Positions 24,743 to 32,837 of a stretch of 55,082 nucleotides of DNA are shown here, in pieces; within the stretch, counting starts at the first letter, position 1, and each line of letters opens with the position of its first letter. Source of the stretch: Planctomycetota bacterium (GTDB taxonomy: Bacteria; Planctomycetota; Planctomycetia; Pirellulales; Lacipirellulaceae); assembly GCA_029781135.1 (NCBI GenBank), contig JAKOXH010000069.1, forward strand, positions 1 through 55,082, given 5' to 3'. The notes below the pieces were generated by a model. That model saw only the letters and a program-made list of their open reading frames with translations, was not told the DNA's origin and searched no databases. The position numbers and the translations under genes were made by a program.

Positions 24743-24809
24743 ATCGGGGCTAATATGCCTCGACTCCACGGCTTCCACAGGTTCCTGCCCCACCTGTGGG
24801 AGCTTTTTT
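24743..24809 (+). ncRNA. Candidate small RNA of about 67 nt
   Basis: A promoter-like pair at 24708-24735 and a textbook intrinsic terminator at 24772-24809 bracket about 67 bases with no ORF of note. The 5' part begins C-C-A-T-C-G-G-G-G-C-T-A-A-T. No known RNA family is recognised (not tmRNA, SRP RNA or RNase P RNA by their core sequences). It lies about 380 bases ahead of the barrel-protein gene at 25190, so a leader or attenuator is an alternative. Confidence 0.45.
24772..24809 (+). terminator. Intrinsic terminator
   Basis: CTTCCACAGGT (24772-24782) pairs with ACCTGTGGGAG (24792-24802), 11 bp with one G-T pair and a 9-base loop, followed at once by C-T-T-T-T-T-T. No upstream plus-strand protein gene needs it, which is why a small RNA is suspected. 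Confidence 0.8.
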
Positions 24810-25189
24810 GTTGGTGCGCTCAAAACCCATTGTCAGTTTACGCCTGCCTTCACGGGTTTTGGCCCCCGAAATCGCTCTCATTTTTTGCTAGCTCATGGCC
24901 TGCAACTTCTCGACAACCGGCGGTTCACGAACGACCGCGAATAGTTTCTTGTCGCTTGCGCCATAACGCTGAAGCAGTTCTCGCATTGCCGTCACAGCGC
25001 GCGGTGCTGGCGTGATGGTCCCCGGATAATCGGAACAACCCCGATTTTCTCGTCTCTTTGCCGATCTTACTCAACTGATACCGACGGCACTTCCGATACA
25101 TACCCACACGACAGTTTCGGTGAAGCTGAATGTTGCGCCACCGCCCTGCGTACTTCCACCGCGATCAGCACGGTAGGGGGAAATATAAC

Positions 25190-26740
25190 ATGAAATACCG
25201 TTTCGCTTGTTTACTCACCAGTACCCTCGCGCTGCTCGCAGCCTGCCACGTGGCACGCGGCCAAGAGAATCTGCCGACAGGCCCCTCGAACTACGAGCAC
25301 GACCTGCAGATCTTCGCGCCGTACAACCTCGACCTAGATAACAAGGCCGACGATCAATGGTCCGGCTATTTCTTTGAGTACAACAAACTCTTCTGGGCGT
25401 ACACGGGTGAACGCACGACGGTCGGCAGCCCCAATGTCTTTGAAACGATCGATGGCGTGCGAGTCAACGGCGAATTCGCCGAGGTCATTTATCGCCCGAC
25501 CGGCCCCAACGACATAGGAACTTCTCCCGAGCCATATTTGGTGACGAACACACTGAACAACGTGCAGCCCCGCGCCGGCTTCGCGATGGGCGATCGCTAC
25601 GAATTGGGATACCGCGACGGTGGTAATGGCTGGTTGATCAGTATCCTGGATGGTCCCGAGTTGAATCAATCGCATCTCTATGGTTTCGCTCCGAACGCAA
25701 CCCTCGGGGGTGGCGTTCCGCCCTTTATTAGCAATGATTACACCGACGGCACCGACGTCGGTCCCGGTACCGGGGCCATCGCGGACGGCAACCTGCGTGC
25801 CTTCGGTTTCGGCAGCGTCCCAGTCCTGTTTGAAACTCCGCCCGGATTCCTGCTCGGCTTCCGCGACTACCTGAACTTCTTGGGAAATGCCACGACGGGA
25901 ACGCAGGGCGGTCCGCTATTGTACGTTGGCAATTATGGCCTCACCACCGAACCGGGAACCGGTGACACCACCATCCCCTTCTTTCGGCTCGTCGATGACA
26001 TCAACGGAAACGGTGTCCTTGGTTCCGGTTTCATTCTCAATCCCAACACCGGTCTTCTGGGATTCTTCATCGATTTCGGCGACCTGCACAAGTTCGACAT
26101 CTTCTTCGACAACGTGTTTGTCCGGTCGCAAACCCAGGTCGATGGCGTCGAAGCGATGTGGACGCACGATTTGACCAACCAGAACTATATGGCCAAAAAC
26201 CAGAACAACCGGCTCACGGCCGCCTGGGGTGCCCGATTCCTGCGGCTGTACGACGACTTCCGGGTCGATGCCGAAGGCAGCATTCTCGGCCGCAGTTGGT
26301 GGGATACCTCGTTTACCAACAACATCGTGGGCCCCCAGGTCGCCCTGCAATGGGTCAACGAGCGGCAACGCTGGCGGTTGCAAACCGATGCCCGCTTCCT
26401 CTTTGGCTACAACATCGCCAATTGGGATCAAGAAGGCTTGATGGGCGAAGAGTTGATTCCGGGGGCCTTGAATCGCCCGCTATTTGCTCGCCCAACGGCG
26501 TTCTCGCACGGCTTGCGTGAGCAAGAGTTCTCGCCGGTCGGCGAACTGCGCGTCAAAGCCAAGTATCAACTCACCCAAGCGTTCTCGTTCAACTTCGGTT
26601 ACACGGGCTCGGCAATGGCCAATATTCGCCGGGCCGCCCCCTCGGTACACTACTACTTGCCGGACATGGGCTACGTCGATGCCGGCACGCAGACCATGCT
26701 GAGCAACGGCTTCGACATGGGCGTCGAGTTCGTCCGCTAG
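25190..26740 (+). CDS. BBP7-like outer-membrane beta-barrel protein
   Basis: A 516-residue exported protein from the ATG at 25190, preceded by an A/G-rich ribosome-binding site. The signal region MKYRFACLLTSTLALLAACH contains L-A-A-C, so cleavage may be by either signal peptidase I or II. The mature part is rich in aromatic-ended beta strands, with Gly/Asn/Asp loops (D-I-N-G-N-G-V near 270 resembles a calcium-loop D-x-N-G-N-G). It ends in F-D-M-G-V-E-F-V-R, a barrel-type final strand. The overall pattern is that of planctomycete BBP7-type proteins. A pore or structural role in the outer membrane is inferred. Confidence 0.65.
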   Translation: MKYRFACLLTSTLALLAACHVARGQENLPTGPSNYEHDLQIFAPYNLDLDNKADDQWSGYFFEYNKLFWAYTGERTTVGSPNVFETIDGVRVNGEFAEVIYRPTGPNDIGTSPEPYLVTNTLNNVQPRAGFAMGDRYELGYRDGGNGWLISILDGPELNQSHLYGFAPNATLGGGVPPFISNDYTDGTDVGPGTGAIADGNLRAFGFGSVPVLFETPPGFLLGFRDYLNFLGNATTGTQGGPLLYVGNYGLTTEPGTGDTTIPFFRLVDDINGNGVLGSGFILNPNTGLLGFFIDFGDLHKFDIFFDNVFVRSQTQVDGVEAMWTHDLTNQNYMAKNQNNRLTAAWGARFLRLYDDFRVDAEGSILGRSWWDTSFTNNIVGPQVALQWVNERQRWRLQTDARFLFGYNIANWDQEGLMGEELIPGALNRPLFARPTAFSHGLREQEFSPVGELRVKAKYQLTQAFSFNFGYTGSAMANIRRAAPSVHYYLPDMGYVDAGTQTMLSNGFDMGVEFVR

Positions 26741-26743
26741 ACA

Positions 26744-26802
26744 AAGGAAATGGGGAGTGGGGAATTGGGGGTGGGGAATACAAGTCAACCCATTCCCCAT
26801 TC
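26744..26802. repeat. GGAATGGGGAGTGGGGAATT repeat
   Basis: GGAAATGGGGAGTGGGGAAT with TGGGGGTGGGGAATAC (26748-26780) faces CATTCCCCATTC (26790-26802). It belongs to the same family as the longer tandem at 34793-35020 and lies between the barrel-protein stop and the small gene on the other strand. Confidence 0.7.
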
Positions 26803-26803
26803 G

Positions 26804-26971
26804 CTACGCCGCTTTCGCCCGCTCATCTGCCGTCGTTTCACGCGTTCGTCCAAACTCGGCCAAAGCAGCTTCGATCTGCGCATTGAGCTCATCGAGCTTC
26901 GCGATCAATTCATCGTGGCGTGAATCCAGGCGATCGACGAGTTCGCGCGGCGTGAGCGGGGGCGTGGCCAT
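26804..26971 (-). CDS. 55-residue coiled-coil protein
   Basis: The ATG at 26971 opens MATPPLTPRELVDRLDSRHD, followed by a continuous helix (E-L-I-A-K-L-D-E-L-N-A-Q-I-E-A-A-L-A-E-F) to a TAG at 26804. The heptad spacing of Leu and Ile suggests a short coiled coil or dimer. Similar 50-70-residue L-T-P-x-E-L proteins occur in planctomycetes in my recollection. The ribosome-binding site is weak, so the call is tentative. Confidence 0.5.
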   Translation of the reverse strand: MATPPLTPRELVDRLDSRHDELIAKLDELNAQIEAALAEFGRTRETTADERAKAA

Positions 26972-27582
26972 AACTCTACGACTCGACGGGGGCTACGATA
27001 GGCGCCGGGCAAGCGAGGCGCGGGCGGGATGGCACGGCGCGATTCGCGGGGCTTCCCGCCGGAAACGTGCCACCAAATTCATCGACCAGCCGCCCCGATT
27101 CACCGCATGCCGGCTGGTAGCGGCCCCCACTGAATTGCCCGCCAGCATGGCAAAGTATGCCGCTGGAACGGGTTAATCTGGCCAGGCATCACCTGCGAGC
27201 GTCAAGCGGTAAAGCCACGAAAGTAGCAAGCGGCTTCCGACACCTCTCCCACTATTCCCAAATTGACCGATTAAAGGATGTAACCGTCCGTGGGCCAAAA
27301 CCGATCAATTTTCCAATCTAGCCGATCGGTGTGGGAGGCGTCTCTGACGCCGATTTCGCGTGGAATACGAAAGCGGCTCGGCGTGCGACGCCTCATCGGG
27401 GTCGGAGCCCCCTCCACAGGTTTCTCTAACTTCAATATCTGATTGGCCCCGTTCCGTGGACTGACACTGTAGACAGCCGCGGCCCGCGGCCGCTACAATG
27501 TGGGATTCCCGCGTGGGGCGACTGCTGCTGCACAACTACGCGGTCGGTTGGGAAACTGGCGTCTACCTATTCAGGAGTACAT
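26972..27582. other. Intergenic region, no supported gene
   Basis: About 600 bases. It includes a GTGGGAGGCGTCTCTGACGC unit (27329-27349) answered by CGTGCGACGCCTC and CGGGGTCGGAGCCCCCTCCA (27384-27417), an imperfect hairpin family. The part from 27430 to 27580 presumably holds the rpsU promoter, but no convincing boxes were found. Confidence 0.5.
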
Positions 27583-27780
27583 GTGGTTAAGCTGACATTG
27601 CGAGACAAGGAATCGGCCCAAGAGGCCGTCCGCCGCTTCCGCAAGCTGGTGGAGCGAAGCGGGATCAAGAAAGAAATGCGCGTGCGTGAATTCTACGAAA
27701 AGCCGAGCGAAATCAAGCGCCGAGCGCGCTTGCGCGCCGAACGTCGGGCCCGACGCGAACGATTCCTGGCATCGCACTAG
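27583..27780 (+). CDS. rpsU: 30S ribosomal protein bS21
   Basis: A 65-residue basic protein starting at the GTG at 27583, six bases after A-G-G-A-G. The pattern V-K-L-T-L-R-D-K-E-S-A-Q-E-A-V-R-R-F-R-K then E-M-R-V-R-E-F-Y-E-K-P-S-E-I-K-R-R and a run of Arg/Lys is that of bS21, which binds near the anti-Shine-Dalgarno region of 16S rRNA. It stands alone, followed by a restriction-modification pair. Confidence 0.92.
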   Translation: MVKLTLRDKESAQEAVRRFRKLVERSGIKKEMRVREFYEKPSEIKRRARLRAERRARRERFLASH

Positions 27781-27926
27781 AGCCGCCTTGGAGCCAGTTC
27801 CTTCTGCATTGCCCGACTCAATTCCATAAAATGGAATTGGCTTAGCTTGACTAATTGACAAAATCGTGTACAAGTGTTTACAGACTGCTACTGTCGTTCT
27901 CCCCTAGCCGGTTCAAGGGTGGCAGG

Positions 27927-28937
27927 ATGCTTAAACGTGACGGCTATCATTTGGAGCTAGCTTGGCCCAAGAAAATTGGGTTGGCTGGAATGATTCCTGC
28001 CTATAGCACGCCCGGCGGGGCACTCTTTCAAGTTGATGCAATCGAATTGCTGCGCCGCTTGCCAAGTAGTAGCGTTGACTTGGTGATGACATCCCCACCA
28101 TTCGCTTTGACGCGCAAGAAGGAATACGGCAACGAACCGTTTGACAAGTACCTCGATTGGTTCATGCCGTTCTGTGTCGAGATAAACCGTGTACTGAAGA
28201 AGACGGGCAGCTTCGTACTCGACATTGGAGGCGCTTGGCTTCCCGGCTTCCCGGTGCGGAGCATCTACCATTTCGAGCTAGCGGTTAATCTCGCCAAAGA
28301 CTTTCACCTCGCCCAAGAATTCTATTGGTACAACCCGGCCCGGTTGCCGACACCGGCGGAATGGGTTACCGTTCGCCGCATGCGCGTTAAAGACGCGGTG
28401 AATATGGTTTGGTGGTTTAGCAAAACCGAATGGCCAAAAGCAGACAACCGTAGGGTTTTGCAACCCTACAGCGAGTCAATGAAGGGTCTAATTAAGAATG
28501 GCTACAAGGCGAAAAAACGTCCGTCTGGCCATGATATTTCGACGAAGTTTCAAAAGGATAACGGTGGTTCAATCCCACCAAACCTGATTCAGATTGCAAA
28601 TACAGAATCCAATAGTGCATACTTGCGACGTTGCAAGGAATTGGGAATCAAACCGCATCCGGCGCGTTATCCCGAACAACTCGTTAAGTTCTTTGTCGAT
28701 TTTCTAACGGACAAAGGCGACTTGGTTATTGACCCATTTGCTGGCAGCAACGTGACAGGGTCGGTCTGCGAGCAATACGAGCGCCATTGGCTAGGGTCTG
28801 AATTAGAATCAAAGTATGTTGAAGGATCGGCAATTCGGTTTGAGATTGGGCCGTTATTCAATGCGCCTAAGGAAGACGTAGAAACGAAACAGGTCAAACG
28901 CCGTGCCCGGAATTCCGTTTCCAAGACTGGTAAATGA
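27927..28937 (+). CDS. Type II DNA methyltransferase, beta class (probably N4-cytosine)
   Basis: A 336-residue enzyme from the ATG at 27927; a TTG at 27855 is possible. The catalytic motif IV T-S-P-P-F (near residue 53) precedes the SAM motif I D-P-F-A-G-S-N-V-T-G (near 271), the beta-class order. T-S-P-P-F/Y favours N4-cytosine methylation over N6-adenine. The region between the motifs, including N-R-R-V-L-Q-P-Y-S-E-S-M-K, carries the target-recognition part. The gene is less GC-rich than its neighbours and overlaps the nuclease gene by 35 bases, consistent with a transferred restriction-modification unit. Recognition sequence unknown. Confidence 0.85.
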   Translation: MLKRDGYHLELAWPKKIGLAGMIPAYSTPGGALFQVDAIELLRRLPSSSVDLVMTSPPFALTRKKEYGNEPFDKYLDWFMPFCVEINRVLKKTGSFVLDIGGAWLPGFPVRSIYHFELAVNLAKDFHLAQEFYWYNPARLPTPAEWVTVRRMRVKDAVNMVWWFSKTEWPKADNRRVLQPYSESMKGLIKNGYKAKKRPSGHDISTKFQKDNGGSIPPNLIQIANTESNSAYLRRCKELGIKPHPARYPEQLVKFFVDFLTDKGDLVIDPFAGSNVTGSVCEQYERHWLGSELESKYVEGSAIRFEIGPLFNAPKEDVETKQVKRRARNSVSKTGK

Positions 28938-29934
28938 TTTTGTCGCTACGCTTGAACGTCTTAGCGCTACAGTCATACGGGAACAGAACCGCGATACCCA
29001 ACGCCCCGCGCGAATTCGCGCACTCACCGGGGAAGGCGTAACCGATTGTTTGCTTTTCTTATGGGCCGTTACTCCCGGCGGCAACAATCGTCCCGAAAAT
29101 GAACGGCGGATTCAAGCAACGGGATTGGATGGCCGCATACCACTTATTCCAGGTGCGCGCACGTTACTTGGCGGTTGGAGTGAGGAAGCAGGCGTTTACG
29201 TATTTTGGGACGCGCGCCGGCACGTTGACTTTGGTTCGCACGGGTCGAATAGCTTACAAGTCACGATTGAGACGCTTGAAGCTGCGCAGCGAGTCGGTAT
29301 TGCGACGCAAGTGCGCCCGTCGCGTATGGGTTCGGAGGTGGTCGTAGCCGTAACGCCCGATTCGCTGCTTTGGTATGTTCAAAACGGCGGCGCGTTGCAT
29401 AACACCGACCAAGACGCGAACGGTGTACCCGATCTAGTTGACGCGACTACGGAAGACGAAGCGCGGTTTATCAACGAATCGCGAGACGAAAGCCAAACCG
29501 CACGGCGATATGATCTAGTGGAACTAATGCGGGCGTATCGTGACGCGAAGTTTCGCCCCGCCGTATTGAGAGCATATCGATATCAATGCGCTGTTTGTCA
29601 AACAGCGTTGAAGTTGGTTGACGCAGCGCATATCGTTCCCGTGTCGTATCCCCAGTCGACCGACGAAGTAACCAATGGGCTAGCGCTCTGTCGAATGCAT
29701 CATGGTGCCTATGACAATGCGTTAATTGGTATTCGTCCGGACTACAGCATAGTAGTAAACAACGAACGCGAGTCAGCACTAACCGCAATCAATTTGCATA
29801 TGGGATTGGACGCTTTCAAGGCAGCCCTACCGGCCATGATTACGGTTCCTGCGCAAGCTGAAGTCAGACCAGAGCCAAGGAATCTGCGCCTCGGGTTGGA
29901 AGCCAGGCGGTTTCCTGGCGATCTTATTGCCTAG
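28903..29934 (+). CDS. HNH-type restriction endonuclease
   Basis: A 343-residue protein starting at a GTG at 28903, inside the end of the methyltransferase gene. The C-terminal third is an HNH nuclease: C-A-V-C near residue 228-231, then D-A-A-H-I-V-P-V, then N-G-L-A-L-C-R-M-H-H-G-A-Y-D-N near 262-276. The first 200 residues have no recognised domain and probably read the target DNA. Position and overlap with a methyltransferase identify it as the restriction partner; some other HNH role is less likely. Confidence 0.8.
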   Translation: MPGIPFPRLVNDFVATLERLSATVIREQNRDTQRPARIRALTGEGVTDCLLFLWAVTPGGNNRPENERRIQATGLDGRIPLIPGARTLLGGWSEEAGVYVFWDARRHVDFGSHGSNSLQVTIETLEAAQRVGIATQVRPSRMGSEVVVAVTPDSLLWYVQNGGALHNTDQDANGVPDLVDATTEDEARFINESRDESQTARRYDLVELMRAYRDAKFRPAVLRAYRYQCAVCQTALKLVDAAHIVPVSYPQSTDEVTNGLALCRMHHGAYDNALIGIRPDYSIVVNNERESALTAINLHMGLDAFKAALPAMITVPAQAEVRPEPRNLRLGLEARRFPGDLIA

Positions 29935-29985
29935 TGCTCCATCAAAGCCAGTTTTAAGCACGAATGATATGGTAGTCAAAAATGA

Positions 29986-30018
29986 CGACCGGTCCCCACA
30001 GAAATGGGTACCGGCCGC
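29986..30018 (-). terminator. Probable intrinsic terminator of the Lpg1974-like gene
   Basis: Read on the minus strand, GGCCGGTACCCA pairs imperfectly (two mismatches in 12) with TGGGGACCGGTC, followed four bases later by T-T-T-T-T. It lies about 50 bases after the barrel-gene stop, in the convergent gap with the restriction gene. Confidence 0.45.
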
Positions 30019-30070
30019 TAGGTTTCTTGAGGCGTACTCGACGCCGGCTGACTTCCGCCAATTGGCAGAG

Positions 30071-31414
30071 TTAGAACCCAACTTCCAGACGAGCGAAGAA
30101 GCCGTCGAATCCCAGGATGTTGGCGTCGTCGTACCGCGTTGGCAGCAGCGTGTTCAGGTCGTGCTCATCGCGGAAACCCAGGTCATGCCAAGCCGCGAAT
30201 AGGTAGCCAGCAGTGATCGCCATGCTACGCGAGACCTGTGCTGTTACACCGCCTTCCAACTCGGTAACGGGGATGATCTGGCGAGTACGGAACGTTTGCG
30301 TGTTTGAGCTATCGGGGCTGGCGTTTGTAGTCGGATCGTCCGTCGAACGAATCGACGAGATATTCACGTCACCCAGCAAGAGCGAAATATCGCCTTTGCC
30401 GTAGATGCTCAGCCAGCCATCTTTGAAGAAGTACCGGCGGCCTTCCAAGCCCGTGCGGATACCACCGCCGCGGAAATTCATGCCGACTTCCGAGTCCGTT
30501 ACCGCGAAATTGTCGCTATTCATCGCAACGTAGGAGCGCTGCCAACCGACGTCGGCCCAGCGAATGCCGCCGCTCCAGGTGATGTCCCAAGCGGGACAGC
30601 AGCTACCACAGCTATTACCGCAGCCGCTGCCACAGGGATCGCAGCAGTCGCTACAGCCGCAGCCCTGGCCGCCGAGTGGAATCGTCTTGGCACATTCCAA
30701 ATCGAGCGTGCGCGCATCCACATTGGCGTGGATATTCGTCTGTCCGCCTGGCGGAGGAGCCGTTTCGTAGGGCACGATATCGCCCGGAGAAGCTGTCGCC
30801 GAAGCATCGCTCGTCATCTGCGTGTACATGAAGCGGATCTGGTCGCCGCAACAGCACGAGCGCCAACCACCACCGACGCGATACGACGAATCGTACCCAA
30901 ATTCGAGCGGAATAAATTGGTCGGTGCCGGTGTCTAAGTTCTGACTCACATATGCCGTGGCTTCACTAAAGCTGGCATGGACGTTCAGGTAATCTGCCGT
31001 CACAAAAAACTGGCCATTATCCAGGCCAAACAGGCCGCAAATGCCGCCGTTGCCGCCGCCGCACGGTTCGGAATAACAGTTGGGCGCACATGACTCCTGT
31101 TCGCAGCACTCGCCGTAGCCATCGCCTTCCACCGCATTGGGCGGCACTGCGCCTTCCACGACGTAGCCGCCCGAGGGAGCGGCCGGCGCCATGGGAGCAG
31201 GCGCGGCCGGTGGAGCAGCCGCTGCTGGCGGTTGGGCAGGCGCGTTTTTCAAGCGACTCGGCATTTGCTGAGCCGGTGCTGGAGCCGCAGCCACACGCGG
31301 ATAGGGCATCATTTGCTGGCTGGACACTGGCGGTTGAGCAACCGCCCTGTTACCGGTAGCGGTGACTGCAAGCGACAGCGCGAGCGCAGTCACGCACAGA
31401 GTGCGCAATTTCAT
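30071..31414 (-). CDS. Lpg1974-like pore-forming outer-membrane protein, cysteine-rich
   Basis: A 447-residue protein from the ATG at 31414. The signal peptide MKLRTLCVTALALSLAVTAT ends near A-V-A-Q. A Pro/Ala-rich linker (about 35-85) follows, then a beta-rich domain opening F-F-V-T-A-D-Y-L-N-V-H-A-S-F and closing F-D-G-F-F-A-R-L-E-V-G-F, a typical terminal barrel strand. The G-Y-D-S-S-Y-R-V-G-G-G-W-R segment matches the Legionella major outer-membrane (Lpg1974) type. Unusually, the mature part has about 19 cysteines, clustered near residues 95-120, 195-200 and 250-275. It may be a major surface pore held by disulfides. Confidence 0.78.
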   Translation of the reverse strand: MKLRTLCVTALALSLAVTATGNRAVAQPPVSSQQMMPYPRVAAAPAPAQQMPSRLKNAPAQPPAAAAPPAAPAPMAPAAPSGGYVVEGAVPPNAVEGDGYGECCEQESCAPNCYSEPCGGGNGGICGLFGLDNGQFFVTADYLNVHASFSEATAYVSQNLDTGTDQFIPLEFGYDSSYRVGGGWRSCCCGDQIRFMYTQMTSDASATASPGDIVPYETAPPPGGQTNIHANVDARTLDLECAKTIPLGGQGCGCSDCCDPCGSGCGNSCGSCCPAWDITWSGGIRWADVGWQRSYVAMNSDNFAVTDSEVGMNFRGGGIRTGLEGRRYFFKDGWLSIYGKGDISLLLGDVNISSIRSTDDPTTNASPDSSNTQTFRTRQIIPVTELEGGVTAQVSRSMAITAGYLFAAWHDLGFRDEHDLNTLLPTRYDDANILGFDGFFARLEVGF

Positions 31415-31994
31415 TCGAGAGTCCCCCCTAAAAGGCATTGCCGGGTGCCGGCATGTGTGACAAGCGGCCATTGAAAGCTGCAGGCTTTTCACCGCTCACG
31501 GCGGTAAGCATCGTAGCCCGCAAATACCTTCCACCCGACCGTTAAAGTCCTATTCAGACATCGGTAGAGGTATATTTGGTACTTTGCTTTTTTTCGTTAT
31601 AAGCGGCAAAAGCGTTAAGGCAGGAATAGCCGGCAGAGTTCGCCCAGGCCGCACAGTTTCACATTGGTGGCGCCGCCGCGGCCGGGCCAAAAGAAACGGG
31701 ACGCGCCGCGAACGTTCGTTCTTCCGCCTTGAATATGCATCCGGTAGCTTGGAAAGAAAACAACTACCCGCGTCGATAGGTCAGTTTGCGGCGGCTGCGC
31801 ACGTTCTTACTGCCCCGTTGGGCGCGCCGCGAGGGGCAACTTTGGCTCCGCCGGCAGCGTCGATGCCGACTGCGGCAAGAGGATTGCGGCGCACGAGCGC
31901 GGCCACATCGCCTGGCGATGCCATGTTTGCCGTTTCGATGCTCGCTGCTTCGCCGCCGCATGGTACGCTGTCCCCTCAACGACTTCACCTTGGT
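31415..31994. other. Intergenic region, no supported gene
   Basis: About 580 bases between the barrel gene start and the PEP-CTERM stop. It includes an AT-rich stretch (31565-31610) with T-T-T-T-T-T-T, which may hold the promoter for the barrel gene, but no clear box pair was found. The remainder is GC-rich and only gives overlapping spurious frames. Confidence 0.4.
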
Positions 31995-32837
31995 TTACCG
32001 CCGACGAAGAACGCAAGTTGTGGCAGAGACCAAGAGCATTACGAAAGCAATGCTCGAAGGCTCGGGAACTTCGGTGCCACCGCCGATTTGAAAGATCAGG
32101 ACGGGATCGCTGGCTCGATAGGCTCGCAGGTTATTGTTGTAATACTGGCCCGCGGGAACAGTTTCGTCGGGGAAAGCAACGGCACTGCTCTTGCCCCCCG
32201 GAGTGAAGACAACAGATGCCTGGGCGTTGTCGTCCGAACTGGTCTTTTGCACGCCCGTGTACACGTTGAGACCATTCATATCGAATAGCACCGTGCGGAA
32301 ATCGGGTTGCGAACTGCCGAAGGAAGCTGCGTACTGGGCAGCGTAGGCGGGATCCACATCGAGGTTAATCTGGAATCGCACCAACTGCCCCGGCAACAAA
32401 CCACCGTTGCCGATCGTCACGATCAATTCGTCGCCTTGATTGTTCAAAGTGCTCGAAGTCAGGCTAAATCCGGGAGTCGAGCTTCCCAGCTGCGCATAAT
32501 TAGTACCCTGCACCGGGGCAAAGTTAAAGTTGTTGTCGCCAATCGTGAGGTGGAACTCGGTGATCGGGCTCGTTGACGTGGCTTCATTCTGCAGCTCGAT
32601 ATAGGGAGTGTTGCGGCACATCATGCGTTGATAACCGATATCCCACATGAGCCACTTGTCCCACATCATGTCCGCCGGGTGATCCAATTTCATTTCCTTT
32701 TCGGAAATGCTCACGATCCAGGAGTTCTGGGCATTTACCGAGGACGCACCGAGCAGAGCGGCCGAAATTGTCAGCACTGCGAGCGTGAATTTTGCCGAAC
32801 GCGAGGTCACTTTGAAATTTGCGAGATTGCCGATCAT
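31995..32837 (-). CDS. PEP-CTERM sorting-domain protein
   Basis: A 280-residue exported protein; the start was set at the ATG at 32837, nine bases after A-A-G-G-A. The signal segment (F-T-L-A-V-L-T-I-S-A-A-L-L-G-A-S-S-V-N-A) is followed by a beta-rich domain. At the C-terminus V-P-E-P-S-S leads into a membrane helix (I-A-F-V-M-L-L-V-S-A) and R-R-R: the full PEP-CTERM signal, which is cut by an exosortase and leaves the protein at the cell surface. No exosortase is in the window. The domain itself is not recognised. Confidence 0.88.
   Translation of the reverse strand: MIGNLANFKVTSRSAKFTLAVLTISAALLGASSVNAQNSWIVSISEKEMKLDHPADMMWDKWLMWDIGYQRMMCRNTPYIELQNEATSTSPITEFHLTIGDNNFNFAPVQGTNYAQLGSSTPGFSLTSSTLNNQGDELIVTIGNGGLLPGQLVRFQINLDVDPAYAAQYAASFGSSQPDFRTVLFDMNGLNVYTGVQKTSSDDNAQASVVFTPGGKSSAVAFPDETVPAGQYYNNNLRAYRASDPVLIFQIGGGTEVPEPSSIAFVMLLVSATTCVLRRR

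Noticed and set aside
24466..25015. Overlapping small open frames around the candidate small RNA
   Set aside because: They lack ribosome-binding sites and cross the promoter and terminator; a non-coding explanation fits better.
27855..27883. TTGACA box as promoter for the methyltransferase
   Set aside because: At 16-18 bases spacing there is no acceptable -10 box.
28446..28467. Short palindrome in the methyltransferase gene as another inserted repeat
   Set aside because: The encoded N-R-R-V-L-Q-P-Y is a normal part of this methyltransferase group, so the palindrome is a codon coincidence.
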